From: Symbiodinium natans
Lineage: Eukaryota > Sar > Dinophyceae > Suessiales > Symbiodiniaceae
Direction: 5' to 3'
Assembly (NCBI GenBank): GCA_905221605.1
Contig: CAJNDS010001113.1
Coordinates: 1,601,891-1,665,890 of the forward strand
DNA length: 64,000 nucleotides
Shown: positions 1 through 9,979 of the stretch, piece by piece
Layout: each line of letters opens with the position of its first letter
Position numbering within the stretch: the first letter of the stretch is position 1
The notes under the pieces: generated by a model
The model's input: the letters and a program-made list of their open reading frames with translations, nothing else
What the model was told of the DNA's origin: nothing
The model's database searches: none
Program-made: the position numbers and the translations under genes

Positions 1-249
1 CGGCACGCCGCAAACGCTGTGAAGCACCCTCTCATGGACCCCAAGAACATGTTTGTCAAAGACGAGCCACACCCAAGCAAGAAGCGCCAAGCGCTGGCGG
101 CTTGTCTGGATCCAATCATACGTGGATTCCGCGATCCAGAAAGCTTCTGCCTGCACCTCAGGCAGAGCACAAAATGGACACGCTCAGCTACATCGCAGGT
201 GATGCTAAGACTGTGTGTGCAATGGATTGGGCCATGTCGATGTAAGGGT
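1..249 (+). CDS. Partial open segment at the left edge, unknown protein
   Basis: The frame is open from the first base to a stop near 288, and codon use looks coding at least to about 210. It contains NMFVKDEPHPSKKRQAL. There is a GT donor candidate after the AG near 199. A second frame from about 150 (KMDTLSYIAGDAKTV) is also open, so the true frame may change through splicing. The piece FVKDEPH with trailing lysines faintly recalls a stretch found in some plus-strand RNA virus polymerases, but the following residues do not fit and I make no such call. Product unknown. Confidence 0.3.
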
Positions 250-310
250 TCTACGAAAATAAGAGATATAGACCCCCGTTATTATTAGCAATATTTTCTT
301 TATTGTTATG

Positions 311-312
<2 letters not shown>

Positions 313-372
<60 letters not shown>

Positions 373-420
373 CGCATCTTCCCTACACACACACACATAT
401 ATATAATGTATATATGTATA
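313..420. repeat. (TA)n microsatellite
   Basis: A nearly pure TA run covers about 315-372 and is followed by a short CA-rich stretch and more TA. No gene is seen between about 290 and 570. Confidence 0.9.
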
Positions 421-446
421 TTTATACGTTTGTTTTTGAGTTCTAT

Positions 447-467
447 TTTTTTTTGGGGGGGGGGGGG
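447..467 (+). repeat. Poly-T to poly-G junction
   Basis: A run of T is followed directly by a run of about 12 G. The same T-then-G arrangement occurs at 28249-28277, 44171-44190 and 52723-52751. Confidence 0.85.
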
Positions 468-1944
468 TTGCAGGTATGGTTGACCGCTTACTTCTTAAGT
501 GATCCTATCCATCCGGAACCTAGGCTGTTGCAGCCCGACTGCTGAAAGTTTGAGAAGCTGAGCATTAAACCCTAAGCCCGAAAATGTAGGGTTTAGGGTC
601 TAGGGTTTGTTCGGCTTAGGGTGTTAGGGTGTTAGGGTGTTCGGGTGTTCGGGTGTTAGGGTGATAGGGTGTTAGGGTGTTAGGGTGTCAGAGTGTTAGG
701 ATGTTAGGGTGTTAGGGTGTCTGGGTGTTCGTATGTTCGGCTGTCACGGTGGGCTTCGGAATTCGGGGTTGGGGTTTAGGACTATAGGGTTTGGGACTCA
801 GGATTAGGGTTTAGGGCTTTGGGTTTAAGCGTTTCAAGTTTAGTTTTTGTTTTTTTGTGCTTTATGTTTCGGGTTTAGGGCTTTGGGTTTGGGGTTTGGG
901 GTTTAGGGCTTTGGGTTGGGGTTCAGGCCTCATCTTGCTGTTGTCTGGTTCATGCTCTTCCCAATGCATCCTAAACACTTAGCCCTAAACCCTCACTCCT
1001 ACACCCTAAACCCTAGAATTTCAAGCGCGCGAGAGGCACAGCACCCCTAAACTCCTAAACCCTAAGAACTCTAGAACGCCTAGACACTAAAAACCAACCC
1101 TTAAAAAATAATCCTTAAACCCTAACCCTAAACCCTAAAGCCCCAAACCCTAAACCCTAAACCCTAAACCCTAAACCCTAAACCCTAAACCCTAAACCCT
1201 AAACCCTAAACCCTAAACCCTAAACCCTAAACTCTAAACCCTAAACCCTAAACCCTAAAACCCTAAACCCTAAACCCTATACCCTAAACCCTAAACCCTA
1301 AACCCTAAACCCTAACCCTAAACCCCAAAACCCCAAAACCCCTAAAGACCTGGAACCCTCGCTGCAGAGGCCAGGAGTGCGAGGACGACTCGTTTCCGGT
1401 CGCCTGGCGTCGCACCCCTAAGCCCTAAGACCCTAAACCCTAAACCCTAAACCCTAAACCCGAAACCCGAAACCCTAAACCCTAAACCCTAAACCCTAAA
1501 CCCTGAACTTCTTCATTCCTTGGGCTGTCAGGGCTTAGGATTTGGGGTTCAGAAATCGGCTAAGGCGAATGTATTTGGGTGTTTCCGGGTTTCAGTGTCA
1601 AGGTCAGGGTGAGTCCCCCTTCCCTCTGTCCCTAGACCCTAAACCCTAAATTTCATACACTCTGAGCTAGACCTGGAAAGGTCCTAAGAACCCAAGCCCT
1701 TAACATAGAAAACCCCCGGCAACCCTAAGGAAATCTAAAGCAGACCCTAAACCCTGAAGCGTGAAACCCTAAACCCTAAACCCTAAAGCCTCAACCCTAA
1801 ACCCTAAACCCTAAACCCTTAAACCCTAAACCCTAAACCCTAAACCCTTAAACCCTTAAACCCTTAAACCCTAAACCCTAAACCCTAAACCCTAAACCCT
1901 AAACCCTAAACCCTAAACCCTAAACCCTAAACCCTAAACCCCAG

Positions 1945-2038
1945 GTTCAGAACCGCCAGCGCATCCGATGGCTGGACCTTATCTCCACTTCCCGACATGG
2001 CGAGAAGATGCGTGCCAAGGCGGGGGGCCTTGCCACAG
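1945..2038 (+). CDS. Exon-like island, unknown protein
   Basis: The island follows CCCCAG and ends at AG before a GC donor candidate at 2039. It is open in phase 0, beginning VQNRQRIRWLDLI and ending KAGGLAT, with dinoflagellate-like GC-rich codons. C-rich telomere-like repeats lie upstream and G-rich ones downstream. An alternative acceptor is the second CAG at 1948-1950. Product unknown. Confidence 0.5.
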
Positions 2039-2693
2039 GCCCTTTAGGGATGTGTAGGGTTTAGGGTTTAGGGTTTAGGGTTTAGGGTTCAGGGTTTAGG
2101 GATTAGGGTTCAGGGTTTAGGGATTAGGGTTTAGGGTTTAGGGTTTAGGGATTAGGGATTGGGGTTCAGGGTTTAGGGTTTAGGGTTTAGGGTTTAGGGT
2201 TTAGGGTTCAGGGTTTAGGGTTTAGGGTGTAGGGTTTAGGGTTCAGGGTTTCGGGCACAATCCAAGAACCCTACTTGCCAATTTAACCCCTTGCAACCCC
2301 TGTCTAATTTGGCGGCGTCCCCAAGTCTGTGAGACTTTTTGGTTGGTGCTTCGGGTTTTAGGGTTTAGGGTTAAGGGTTTTTGGGCAGTTTTGGGGCGGT
2401 TTTGGGGTTCATTCGTTTTGAGGGTGCTTCGGAACTAAGAAACCTACCGTGAAGTATGTTGGGCAGCCCTAAAACCCTAACACCCTCAAACTCCTAAAGC
2501 CCTAAAACCCTAAACCGTTCAGCCTTAATCAGGGGTTTTTGATTGGGCTAGGATCCCACGAAGCTTCAGGGGGGGGGGAGGCGAGGTTTGACGCCTGCCA
2601 GTTTGCCGAAAACTGGTGTTTGGTGCTTACCCTCTACCCGAAACCCTGCCCCTGAAGGGCCCCCCCAAAAGCCCCGAAAGCCCTAGAAGACAG

Positions 2694-2754
2694 GCCCGGG
2701 ACAAGCTGAGAGGTCGCACTGGCTGCAGACCAGAGGTCTTTGCAAACATTCGTG
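2694..2754 (+). CDS. Exon-like island, unknown protein
   Basis: Bounded by GACAG on the left and CGTG followed by GTTAGG on the right. The phase-0 reading is ARDKLRGRTGCRPEVFANIR, free of stops and basic. The right boundary runs directly into TTTAGGG repeats, so the repeat tract would be the start of the downstream intron. No family recognised. Confidence 0.6.
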
Positions 2755-3634
2755 GTTAGGGTTTAGGGTTTAGGGTTCAAGGTCTAGGGTTTCGGGTTTG
2801 GGGTCTAGTGTTGAGGGTTGAGGGTTTAAGGGTTGACGTGGTTTAAGGTTTAGGTTTAAGGTTTAAGTGGTTTAGGCTGCTTTCGGGGTGCAGGGTTTAA
2901 GGGCTTCGGGGGTTTGATCCTAAACCCTGAACCCTAAAACCAAGGGACGTTTGAGGACGGTTTAAGGCAACAGGGGCGAGGATGCAACCCTAAACCCTAA
3001 ACCCCCAAGATTGTTAGGGTTTCAGGGTTTAGGGTCTAGGGGTTAAGGTTTAGAGTTTAGGGCCCAAAACCCTGAACTCTGCGATTCTTTTGCTGCCCTT
3101 AGGGTCTTTCGCCTTTTTTGGGCAAGTGAATAGGGGGTTCAGGGTTTTGGGTTTGGGGTTGAGGGGCTCAGGGTAGGGGTTTATAAACCCTAAACCCTTT
3201 AGGTTTGGGGGTTTAGGGGTTCAGGGGTTTAGGGGTTTAGGGGTTTAGGGGTTTAGGGGTTTAGGGGTTTAGGGGTTTAGGAGTTTTGGGGTTTAGGGGT
3301 TTAGGGGTTTTGGGGTTTAGGAGTTTTGGGGTTTAGGGGTTTAGGGGTTTTGGGGTTTAGGGGTTTAGGGTCTAAGGTTTGGATTTTTTCGGGACATCTT
3401 GACCTCGTCAGGGTTTCCCATCGTCCTCAACCCTACGAACTTTCAACCCTCAGCCCTCAACCCTCATCCCTCAGCCGTAAACCCTAAACCCTAAACCCTA
3501 AACCCTAAACCCTAAACCCTAAACCCTAAACCCTAAACCCTAAACCCTAAACCCTAAACCCTAAACCCTCAGCCCTAAACCCTAAACCCTAAACCCTAAA
3601 CTCTAAACCCTAAACCCTCAACCCTAATTCCAAG

Positions 3635-3698
3635 CGCATCTCAGGCTTCGTCTACCTGAAGAGCCGAGCGGTGCTCTTCGAAGCCCGGGACAGACAGG
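3635..3698 (+). CDS. Exon-like island, unknown protein
   Basis: After CCAAG the frame reads RISGFVYLKSRAVLFEARDR and ends one base into a codon before GT at 3699. CCCTAAA repeats precede it and TTTAGGG repeats follow, so the repeats change orientation across the island. No function can be assigned. Confidence 0.5.
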
Positions 3699-3956
3699 GT
3701 TCGGGGTTTAGGGTTCAGGGTTCAGGGTTTAGGGTTTAGGGTTTAGGGTTAAGGGTTTAGGGTTCAGGGTTTAGGGTTTAGGGTTTAGGGTTTAGGGCTA
3801 AATTTTTCTAAACCCCAAACCCCTCGCCCTACTCTGCCCCAAATTGGGCAGAGAAGGAAGGCCCTAAACCCCCCAAAACTTGCCAAGACCCGAATCTTGT
3901 GTTTAGGGTTTAGGCTTTAGGGTTTAGGGTTTAGGGTGAAGGTTTCTCCCCCTCAG

Positions 3957-4012
3957 GAGGGTGTTGCTCGCCTGGAAGCCTCGGTCGCCGTGGCGGAAAC
4001 CAAGTGCGACAG
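3957..4012 (+). CDS. Exon-like island with clean AG/GT borders
   Basis: A pyrimidine-rich stretch ending CCTCAG precedes the island and GTGGGG follows it. The phase-0 reading is EGVARLEASVAVAETKCD. The polypyrimidine tract, acceptor and donor are all as expected of a spliced exon. Product unknown. Confidence 0.6.
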
Positions 4013-4179
4013 GTGGGGTGCTAAGTTTCGAAGCAGGTAGCTCCCCCAAACCCTAAACCCTAAACCCCAAACCCTAAACCCTAAACCCTAAACCCTAAAC
4101 CCTAAACCCTAAACCCTAAACCCCAAACCCCAAACCCTGAACCCTGAACCCTGAACCCTGAACCCTAAACCCTTTTCAG

Positions 4180-4210
4180 AGGCACAGGGGAAGAAGGAGA
4201 GCATGGACAA
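4180..4210 (+). CDS. Possible 31-nt microexon
   Basis: The island follows CCTTTTCAG and ends before a GC donor candidate at 4211. Two frames are open (AQGKKESMDK or GTGEEGEHGQ), so the frame is undecided. The support is mainly the acceptor. Confidence 0.3.
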
Positions 4211-4223
4211 GCTTGGCTTTAGG

Positions 4224-4302
4224 GTTTGGGGTTTGGGGTTTGGGGTTTGGGGTTTGGGGTTTGGGGTTTGGGGTTTGGGGTTTGGGGTTTGGGGTTTGGG
4301 GT
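4224..4302 (+). repeat. TTTGGGG array
   Basis: Eleven or so consecutive units of the variant TTTGGGG, internally uniform, change abruptly to TTTAGGG. Confidence 0.9.
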
Positions 4303-4358
4303 TTAGGGTTTAGGGTTTAGGGTTTAGGGTTTAGGGGTTTAGGACCCTGAGCCCTTAG

Positions 4359-4447
4359 CCAAGAACCCTTGGGAGCATCGAAAGCAACCTGCCAGGGCCA
4401 TGAAAGCCATCGCGCTGAAGCGCGCGAAGGCCATTCGGGCGGAACGG
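4359..4447 (+). CDS. Exon-like island, basic protein segment
   Basis: Follows CCCTTAG and ends before GT at 4448. After two leading bases it reads KNPWEHRKQPARAMKAIALK and continues RAKAIRAER, strongly basic. The antisense frame is also open but begins and ends in repeat sequence. Product unknown. Confidence 0.5.
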
Positions 4448-4879
4448 GTTTAGGGTTTGGGTTTAGGGTTAAGGGCTTAGGAGACGGATATAGGGTGCCC
4501 CGGAAATTTTGGGTTTCGGGTTTTGGGTTCATATAGGGTGCAGGGTTTGGGGATTGATGGTTTCCTGTATCGTCGCGATCCTCGGTGATGCGTCGGTCGT
4601 GACCTGGGGCAGAGCTTCTAGGAAACCCTAAACCCTAAATCCTAAACCCTAAACCCTAAACCCTAAACCCTAACCCTAAAGTGATAGTCGTTCTGTGCAA
4701 GATCTGCCAGGGGGTGCGGCATCACGTTAGAATCAATGCGCAGCTGGCCAGGGATATTCGTGAAGGTGCATTCGGCATCCTGTGTTGATGGGGTCTTAAA
4801 CCCCAAAGCCCTAAGCCCTAAACCCTAAACCCTAAACCCTGAACCCTAAACCCTAAACCCTAAACCCTAAACCCTAAAC

Positions 4880-4920
4880 TGGAGCGAGCCGCGGGCGCTG
4901 CGATAAGCAGCGGCGAGCGA
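4880..4920 (+). repeat. Dispersed GC-rich module, copy 1
   Basis: About 40 bp (GGAGCGAGCCGCGGGCGCTG and onward) follows CCCTAAACT directly. A similar module sits at 32358-32397 at the same kind of junction. Downstream sequences of the two copies diverge. Confidence 0.6.
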
Positions 4921-5099
4921 TACCGCGTGGCGACAGGCCCGCGGACGAGCCCGAGCCTTAGCCTGGCGAGGGCTTGGGGCCTTTGCGCGCGTTGAGCGCG
5001 GCCCACGCCTAGAAGGGTTTAACCCGCGCCAGCGTCAGTCTGGCTCCAAAGAGAATTACCCTAAACCTTACGTTTTTAGTGACCCCGCACTGGTGCGTC

Positions 5100-5490
5100 C
5101 TCCTGTAAGGGTCACAGCTCTGAGCCTTTCTGACCATTTCTGAGCCTTTTTGGGCTCCTCCCGGACCATTTCTGAGCTTCGCCCGGACCATTTCGAGCCC
5201 CGCACCATTTCGAAGCCTTTTTGGGCTTTTCCCGGACCATTTCTGAGCCTTTTTCGGGCTCCGCCCTGACCATTTCTGAGCCTTTTCGGGCTTTGTCCTG
5301 AGCCTTTTTCCGTTTCTGAGCCTTTTTGGGCTTCTCCCGAACCATTTCTGAGCTTTTTCGGATTCTCCCGGACCGCTTCTGAGCCGTTCTGGGCTTCTCC
5401 CGGACAATTTCTGAGCTTTTTGGGTTTACCGCACCATCTCCGTGGGCTCCTCCCGGACTGTTTGAGCCTTTTTGGGCTTCTCCGGATCAT
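5100..5490. repeat. About 33-bp minisatellite
   Basis: Degenerate tandem units built from CCCGGACCATTTCTGAGCC and TTTTTGGGCTCCT. The long Arg/Lys/Ser-rich frames on the minus strand (5009-5490) are a by-product of this unit and are not taken as genes. Confidence 0.8.
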
Positions 5491-5526
5491 TCAGCCATTT
5501 TTGGGCTGTTTTGGGCCCAAGCCCTC

Positions 5527-6015
5527 CCCAATCGTAGAGAGGCGCAGGACCAAAAACCAAAGGGAGCCCAAGGCATAAACCTATGCGTCTTGTAAGCCCC
5601 GCAAAAGCATCATAATTTGGAATTACCGGGCAAAAAACCCTAAACCCGCAAAAAATCTTGCAAGCAAGGTGCCAAGAGGTTGCAGTGGCCGAGGTTCCAG
5701 GGGGGCCACCAGGAAATCCTTTCAGGAAGCCTCCTTCGGCCAGGCCTCCAAAACCTTCCCAGGACCAAAAACTCAAAGGGAGCCCAACATATAAACCTAT
5801 GGATCTTGTAGGCAGGGTTTCAGGAGGTCCCAGGACAGTCCTTCCAAAAGGTCTCCTAAAAGGCCTCCTTCGGCCAATCCCAGACCCTCCCCAATCGTAG
5901 AGAGCGCGCAGGACCAAAAACCAAAGGGAGCCCAAGGCATAAACCTATGGGTCTTGTAAGCCCGGTATAAGCATCATAATTTGGAATTACCGGGCAAAAG
6001 AAACCTTAAACCCGC
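5527..6015 (+). repeat. Direct duplication of a ~130-bp unit plus a partial copy
   Basis: The unit starting CCCTCCCCAATCGTAGAGAG is present at about 5522-5650 and 5882-6012. A partial copy sharing ACCAAAAACTCAAAGGGAGC lies at 5763-5815. The copies end in TTGGAATTACCGGGC followed by telomere-like repeats. No gene is supported; frames crossing it are Pro/Gly-rich. Confidence 0.8.
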
Positions 6016-6200
6016 CAACAGAACCTATGGATCTTGGGGGGACAGAGAGGCCTGCGCGGGGGGTACCCCAGGATTTGGTCAAAGGCGGCCCGTAGCGCCC
6101 CCTCCACTACTGTACTTACACACGATATTATAAAAACCTACTGTAAACCCGCCCAAGGTTGAGATGTGGGTGGGTGGGTTGGGAGAGCGCGTTGAACCTG

Positions 6201-6241
6201 CGCGCACACCACAACACACGTCCCGCGTGGTGGTGTGCGCG
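6201..6241. repeat. 12-bp perfect hairpin
   Basis: CGCGCACACCAC at 6201-6212 pairs exactly with GTGGTGTGCGCG at 6230-6241, leaving a 17-nt loop. It sits between low-copy sequence and a CCCTAAA array. Role unknown. Confidence 0.8.
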
Positions 6242-6414
6242 GAACCTGAGCAAACCCTAAACCCTAAACCCTGAACCCTGAACCCTGAACCCTACAACCC
6301 TAAACCTGAGGGTTCAGCCGGGTTTAGCGTTTAGGGTATAGGGCTTAGGGTTTAGGTTTTGGGGTTTCGGGTTTAGGATTGAGGGTTGACGGTGAATGTC
6401 TCGTTCTTGGCCAG

Positions 6415-6500
6415 GAAGAGCTGGAGAGCCTCAAGGAAGAGTTCTGTGCTTCGGACGAGGACATGGGCGACATCGAGGCTCCAGGGGACACTTGGGCAGG
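6415..6500 (+). CDS. Exon-like island, acidic protein segment
   Basis: Bounded by TTGGCCAG and GGCAGG followed by GTGTAG. Phase 0 gives EELESLKEEFCASDEDMGD and then IEAPGDTWAG. The reading is acidic and rich in Glu/Asp, quite unlike translation of the surrounding repeats. Product unknown. Confidence 0.6.
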
Positions 6501-7586
6501 GTGTAGCCCCAAACCCGAAACCCTAAACCCTAAACCCTAAACTCCCTAAACCCTAAACCCTAAACCCTAAACCCTAGACCCTAGACCCTAAACCCTAAAC
6601 ACTAAACCCTAAACCCTAAACTCTAAACCCTAAACCCTAAACCCCACCCAAAGGGTTTAGGGTTTGGGGTTTGGGGTTCAGGGTTTGGGGTTTGGGGTTC
6701 AGGGTTTAGGGTTTAGGGTTTCGGGTTTAGGGTTTAGGGCTAGAATCATCCTTTATAATGGCAAGACAGGGGTCGTCATCTTTTTGTGTTTTTTGGGGGC
6801 TCCCAGGCAAGTGGGAGTTGAAGGGAAGCCCTCGCAATTGGACCAAGGTTGCGGGTTTAGGGTTTGGGGGTTTAGGGTTCAGGGTTTAGGGTTTAGGGTT
6901 TAGGGCTAGGGGTTCTCCGAGTGAACTTCTCGGGAGGAGTTGCAAGTCAATTGCGAAGATTGCAAGCCCTGCTCCATAATCCCTTAACCCCGAACCCAAA
7001 CCTAGAAGCTTGGGGGTTTGGGGTTCAACGAGTTGTCAAAGGACTTGTCAGGGTTGGATGTAGGGTTTAGGGTTTAGGGTTTTCAGGGTGTTAGGGTTTA
7101 GTGTGTAGGGTCTCTACTTGGTTGGCGGTGCTTTGAACCCAACTGTGACTTGGCAACCCAAAAATGTGAGTCCCTTGTGGGCTTAGGGGGTTTAGCGTTT
7201 AGGGCTTAGGGTATTTGCCAAGGGGGGCGGGGGGGGGGGGGGGGGTTTGAGAGAGAGGGTATTCACGAAGCCCTGTAGTCATATTTGCCGAGTACGCCTG
7301 GGACTACATAGCCCTAAGCCCTAAATCCTAGACCCTAAACCGTGAACCAGTGGAAGAAGCATGCGCATTCCGAAAGGTAACATGTCTGAGTTCACACAAA
7401 CTGGTAACCTTCTCGCCTGTCGGTGCGCTCTGCTCGTCCTCGTTCCAGAGGACAGAATTTACATCGTGGTCCCAAGCCCTAAACCCTAACCCTAAACCCT
7501 CAACCCCAAACCCTGCACCCTAAACCCTAAACCCTAAACCCTAATCCCTAAACCCTAAACCCTAAACCCTCACATCCCTGCGTCAG

Positions 7587-7680
7587 TGGGCGAGAATGAA
7601 GCCCTCAGCGAGACCACCCGCGTCGCAGCTTATGGACTCAAGCCTCCACTGGAATCTGCATCACAAGCACACGAGACAAA
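7587..7680 (+). CDS. Exon-like island with GTATGT donor
   Basis: Follows CTGCGTCAG and ends before the canonical donor GTATGT at 7681. After two bases it reads GENEALSETTRVAAYGLKPP and continues LESASQAHET. The donor is the best in the left part of the window. Product unknown. Confidence 0.6.
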
Positions 7681-7803
7681 GTATGTTGAATACGTAATCA
7701 AGCAGCGTAGGAATGTAAACCCTAAACCCTAAACCCTGAACCCTGAACCCTGAACCCTAAACCCTAAACCCTAAACCCTAAACCCTAAACTCTGAACCCT
7801 AAG

Positions 7804-7903
7804 ACCCCTTGTCATACTCCCTGTGAAACCTGGGAGGCGGGCTACCAAGAGTGGATCCACGAGGCGAACGCGCTCACTCCGATCGAGCTCTGGCATGTCT
7901 GCG
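7804..7903 (+). CDS. Exon-like island, unknown protein
   Basis: Open from AAG at 7801-7803 to the donor GTAGGG at 7904. It reads TPCHTPCETWEAGYQEWIHE and then ANALTPIELWHVC. Richness in Trp, His and Cys supports coding. The acceptor is the weaker end, and its phase does not match the island at 7587 unless another exon lies between them. Confidence 0.5.
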
Positions 7904-7963
7904 GTAGGGTTTAGGGTTTAGGGTTTGGGGTTTGGGGTTTAGGGTGTTCCAAAGTGCCGCGGT

Positions 7964-7997
7964 CCCGACCCGCGCCAGGGAGTGGTGGCGGGTCGGG
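7964..7997. promoter_or_regulatory. E1 left-end hairpin
   Basis: CCCGACCCGC pairs perfectly with GCGGGTCGGG around a 14-nt loop, 20 bp inside the left edge. The same stem is kept in E2, E3 and E4 with loops of 13, 14 and 7 nt. This suggests the structure matters, for example as a binding site at the element end. Confidence 0.75.
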
Positions 7998-8046
7998 CCG
8001 CCTCGGTGCAGCGGATCCCACCCCAACCACCCAAACTACCGCCTTT

Positions 8047-8290
8047 TTCGGGTTTAGAGCGGTCTACCCCCCGCCCCCCTATCAAGGGGGCTTTCACCTC
8101 CTCTCTCCTCGATGGCCGGGATGGGACGTACTGCTGCTGTTGCTTGAGCCTACACTGTCCTGGATCCAAACTACTGTGTTTAAGACACCCTCAAGGCCAT
8201 AGCTAAGCCCCGTGTCGGTTTTTCCAACCCGAGCCATGTTGGTCGCAGGACTCCGGAATAACCCGGATGAGATGGAGGGAATGCGGCGGG
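8047..8290 (+). repeat. Terminal module, first copy in E1
   Basis: Runs from AGAGCGGTCTACC through GGATCCAAACTACTG and CCCGTGTCGG to GGAATGCGGCGGGG. It is repeated at 8823-9059 inside the same element with a few substitutions. Partial copies follow the left edges of E2 and E4. No convincing reading frame is shared by the copies. Confidence 0.8.
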
Positions 8291-8822
8291 GGCAGCCCTG
8301 GCAGGCGCAACCCTGGCGTGCAACCCCGGCGAGGGCAACATTGCCGGCACCCTGGCAGAATAATAGAGTACTTTGGCAGGGAGCTTGTGGTTCCTTCATA
8401 GAGAAGGACGACGAAGCCTTGCAAGCGCGCAAGGAGGACCAGGTTGTCTTGGGAGGGCCGTCACTGAGAAGGTGCACAAGTAGGCGACATGGTGCCGGGG
8501 TTGGTGGCGGGGCAACCCTGAAGGGGGAGGGGGCGGGGGAAACCCTGGCAGGGACAACCCTCACAAGGGCAACCCTGGCGGGGCAGACCTGGTGGGCAAC
8601 CCTGGCGGGGGCAAACCTGTCACCCTAGCGAGGGCAACCCTGCCAAAAGCGAAGCTGGAAAGTTGGAAAGGAATTTGGGCGCAACTGGTATAGGGCAACC
8701 ACCCTGGCGGGGGGCAACCCTGGCGGGGGCAACCCTGGCGCGGGCAACCCTGGCGGGGGCAACCCTGACGGCGGCAACCCTGCTGGGGCAAATCTGGCGG
8801 GGGCAACTTGGTGGGGTTTCGG
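8290..8822 (+). repeat. 15-bp GGCAACCCTGGCGGG minisatellite, first block of E1
   Basis: Imperfect 15-16 bp units, with interruptions, alternate with low-copy DNA. A 23-nt motif (8395-8417, TTCATAGAGAAGGACGACGA and so on) that recurs elsewhere in the family is embedded here. Frames are open on both strands only because the unit is a multiple of three. Confidence 0.8.
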
Positions 8823-9059
8823 GTTTAGCGGTCTACCCCCCACCCCCTATCAAGGGGGCTTTCACCTCCACTCTCCCCGATGGCCGGGATGGGACGTACT
8901 GCTGCTGTTGCTTGAGCCTACACTGTCCTGGATCCAAACTACTGTGTTTAAGACACCCTCAAGGCCATAGCTAAGCCCCGTGTCGGTTTTTCCAACCCGA
9001 GCCATGTTGGTCGCAGGACTCCGGAATAACCCGGATGAGATGGAGGGAATGCGGCGGGG
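8823..9059 (+). repeat. Terminal module, second copy in E1
   Basis: Direct repeat of 8047-8290 (GGTTTAGCGGTCTACC to GAATGCGGCGGGG). Confidence 0.8.
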
Positions 9060-9319
9060 CTCCTCTAGGTGTGCATTGAGAGTGGCCCCTGGTGGGCAAC
9101 CCTGGCGGGGCAACTTTGGTGGGGGCAACTCGAAGGAGCAACCCTGGCAGGCAACCATGGCGGGGGCCTGGCGGGGGGCAACCCTGGCTTGCGGGGGCAA
9201 ACCTGGCGGGGGCACTGGCACAACCCTGACGGGCCCTGCGAATGGCAGGGCCAATCGGGGCAAGCTGGCGGAAGCAAGCTTGGCGTTGGGGGGGGGGGCA
9301 GCCTGCATCAGTGCCCAGG

Positions 9320-9700
9320 AAGGAGGAATTTGTTCTCCCTATATGAGGGGGTTCCAGGGCTCAGACCTGCGCAGGAGGCATTTGTTCAAGGTTCCAGAGC
9401 TCAGAGGAGGAATTCGTTCTACCTGTATGAAGGGGTCCGGAGCTCAAACCTGCCCAGAATTTGCTACCAAAAAGAAGGGGTCCGGAGCACAGACCTGCCT
9501 AGGAGGAATTTGTTCTACTTGTATGAAGGGCTTCCAGAGCTCACCTGTTCAGGAGGAGTTTGTTCTACCTATATGAAGGGGTTTGGAGCTCAGACCTGCC
9601 CAGGAGGAATTGGCTCTACCTATGTGAAGGGGTTCCAGACCTCCGACCTGCCCAGGAGGAATTTGTTCTATACCTATATGAAGGGGGTCCAGAGCTCAGC
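9320..9700 (+). repeat. 51-bp tandem repeat, possibly translated
   Basis: About eight units of 45-53 bp carry AGGAGGAATTTGTTCTACC, TATATGAAGGGGT, CCAGAGCTCAG and ACCTGCCC. Because 51 is a multiple of three, a 17-residue repeat such as RRNLFYLYEGVPELRPA stays open across most units. No start codon in good context was found, so translation is uncertain. Confidence 0.7.
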
Positions 9701-9814
9701 GCTTGGCCCGAATGGGGGGGCGGCCCTCGGACAAAAGGATCAGCCCGAAAGTGCTCGATTCCCAGCGCAAGGCCCCAAAGCGCTCGCCCCCCGGTGATTT
9801 TAGCGGGAATTCAT

Positions 9815-9973
9815 ATGGCAGCACGGACCCCCCCATTGTTGCAGATTTCAGGCTCGGCCGCCCCTGCCGGCAAGCGCTTCGGTCCGTCCTTAGCCAGGGA
9901 TCTACGAGCGTACATCGCTGAGGATCTTCGAAGAGGCTTTTGTTATATTGGAAGAGCACCTGTTGATACATAA
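9815..9973 (+). CDS. Small ORF in E1, 52 residues
   Basis: Starts at an ATG after GGAATTCAT and ends VDT-stop at 9973. It contains GKRFGPSLARDLRAYIAEDL followed by RRGFCYIGRAP, which has a protein-like mix of residues. An identical frame exists in E3 (19340-19498). A donor-like GTAAGC follows the stop codon, so it might be the first exon of something longer. Function unknown. Confidence 0.35.
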   Translation: MAARTPPLLQISGSAAPAGKRFGPSLARDLRAYIAEDLRRGFCYIGRAPVDT

Positions 9974-9979
9974 GTAAGC

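Larger units (their letters stand above)
570..7944. repeat. Telomere-like heptamer tract with embedded islands
   Basis: Most of this stretch is TTTAGGG or CCCTAAA, both perfect and degenerate (TTTGGGG, TTCAGGG, TTTAGGGG). Orientation flips many times: G-rich at 590-910, C-rich at 970-1515, C-rich at 1743-1942, G-rich at 2054-2250, G-rich at 3200-3370, C-rich at 3478-3625. These are interstitial repeats and not one chromosome end. Between arrays lie non-repetitive islands; those that look coding are listed separately. The intervals 2260-2450, 2520-2680, 6010-6260 and 6900-7460 hold low-copy DNA in which I see no supportable gene. Confidence 0.85.

Noticed and set aside
1-249. Resemblance of FVKDEPH with trailing lysines to RNA virus polymerases
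   Set aside because: The match is about seven residues, the following residues do not fit, and no GDD-type motif is present in the window.
5009-5490. Basic Ser/Arg/Lys-rich frames on the minus strand
   Set aside because: They translate a 33-bp tandem repeat and several phases are equally open.
8233-8253. CCGAGCCATGTTGGTCGCAG resembles the dinoflagellate spliced-leader tail
   Set aside because: Only about 15 of 22 positions agree with the leader as I remember it, and the last six mostly do not. A relic of a trans-spliced, retroposed mRNA would be expected to match better.
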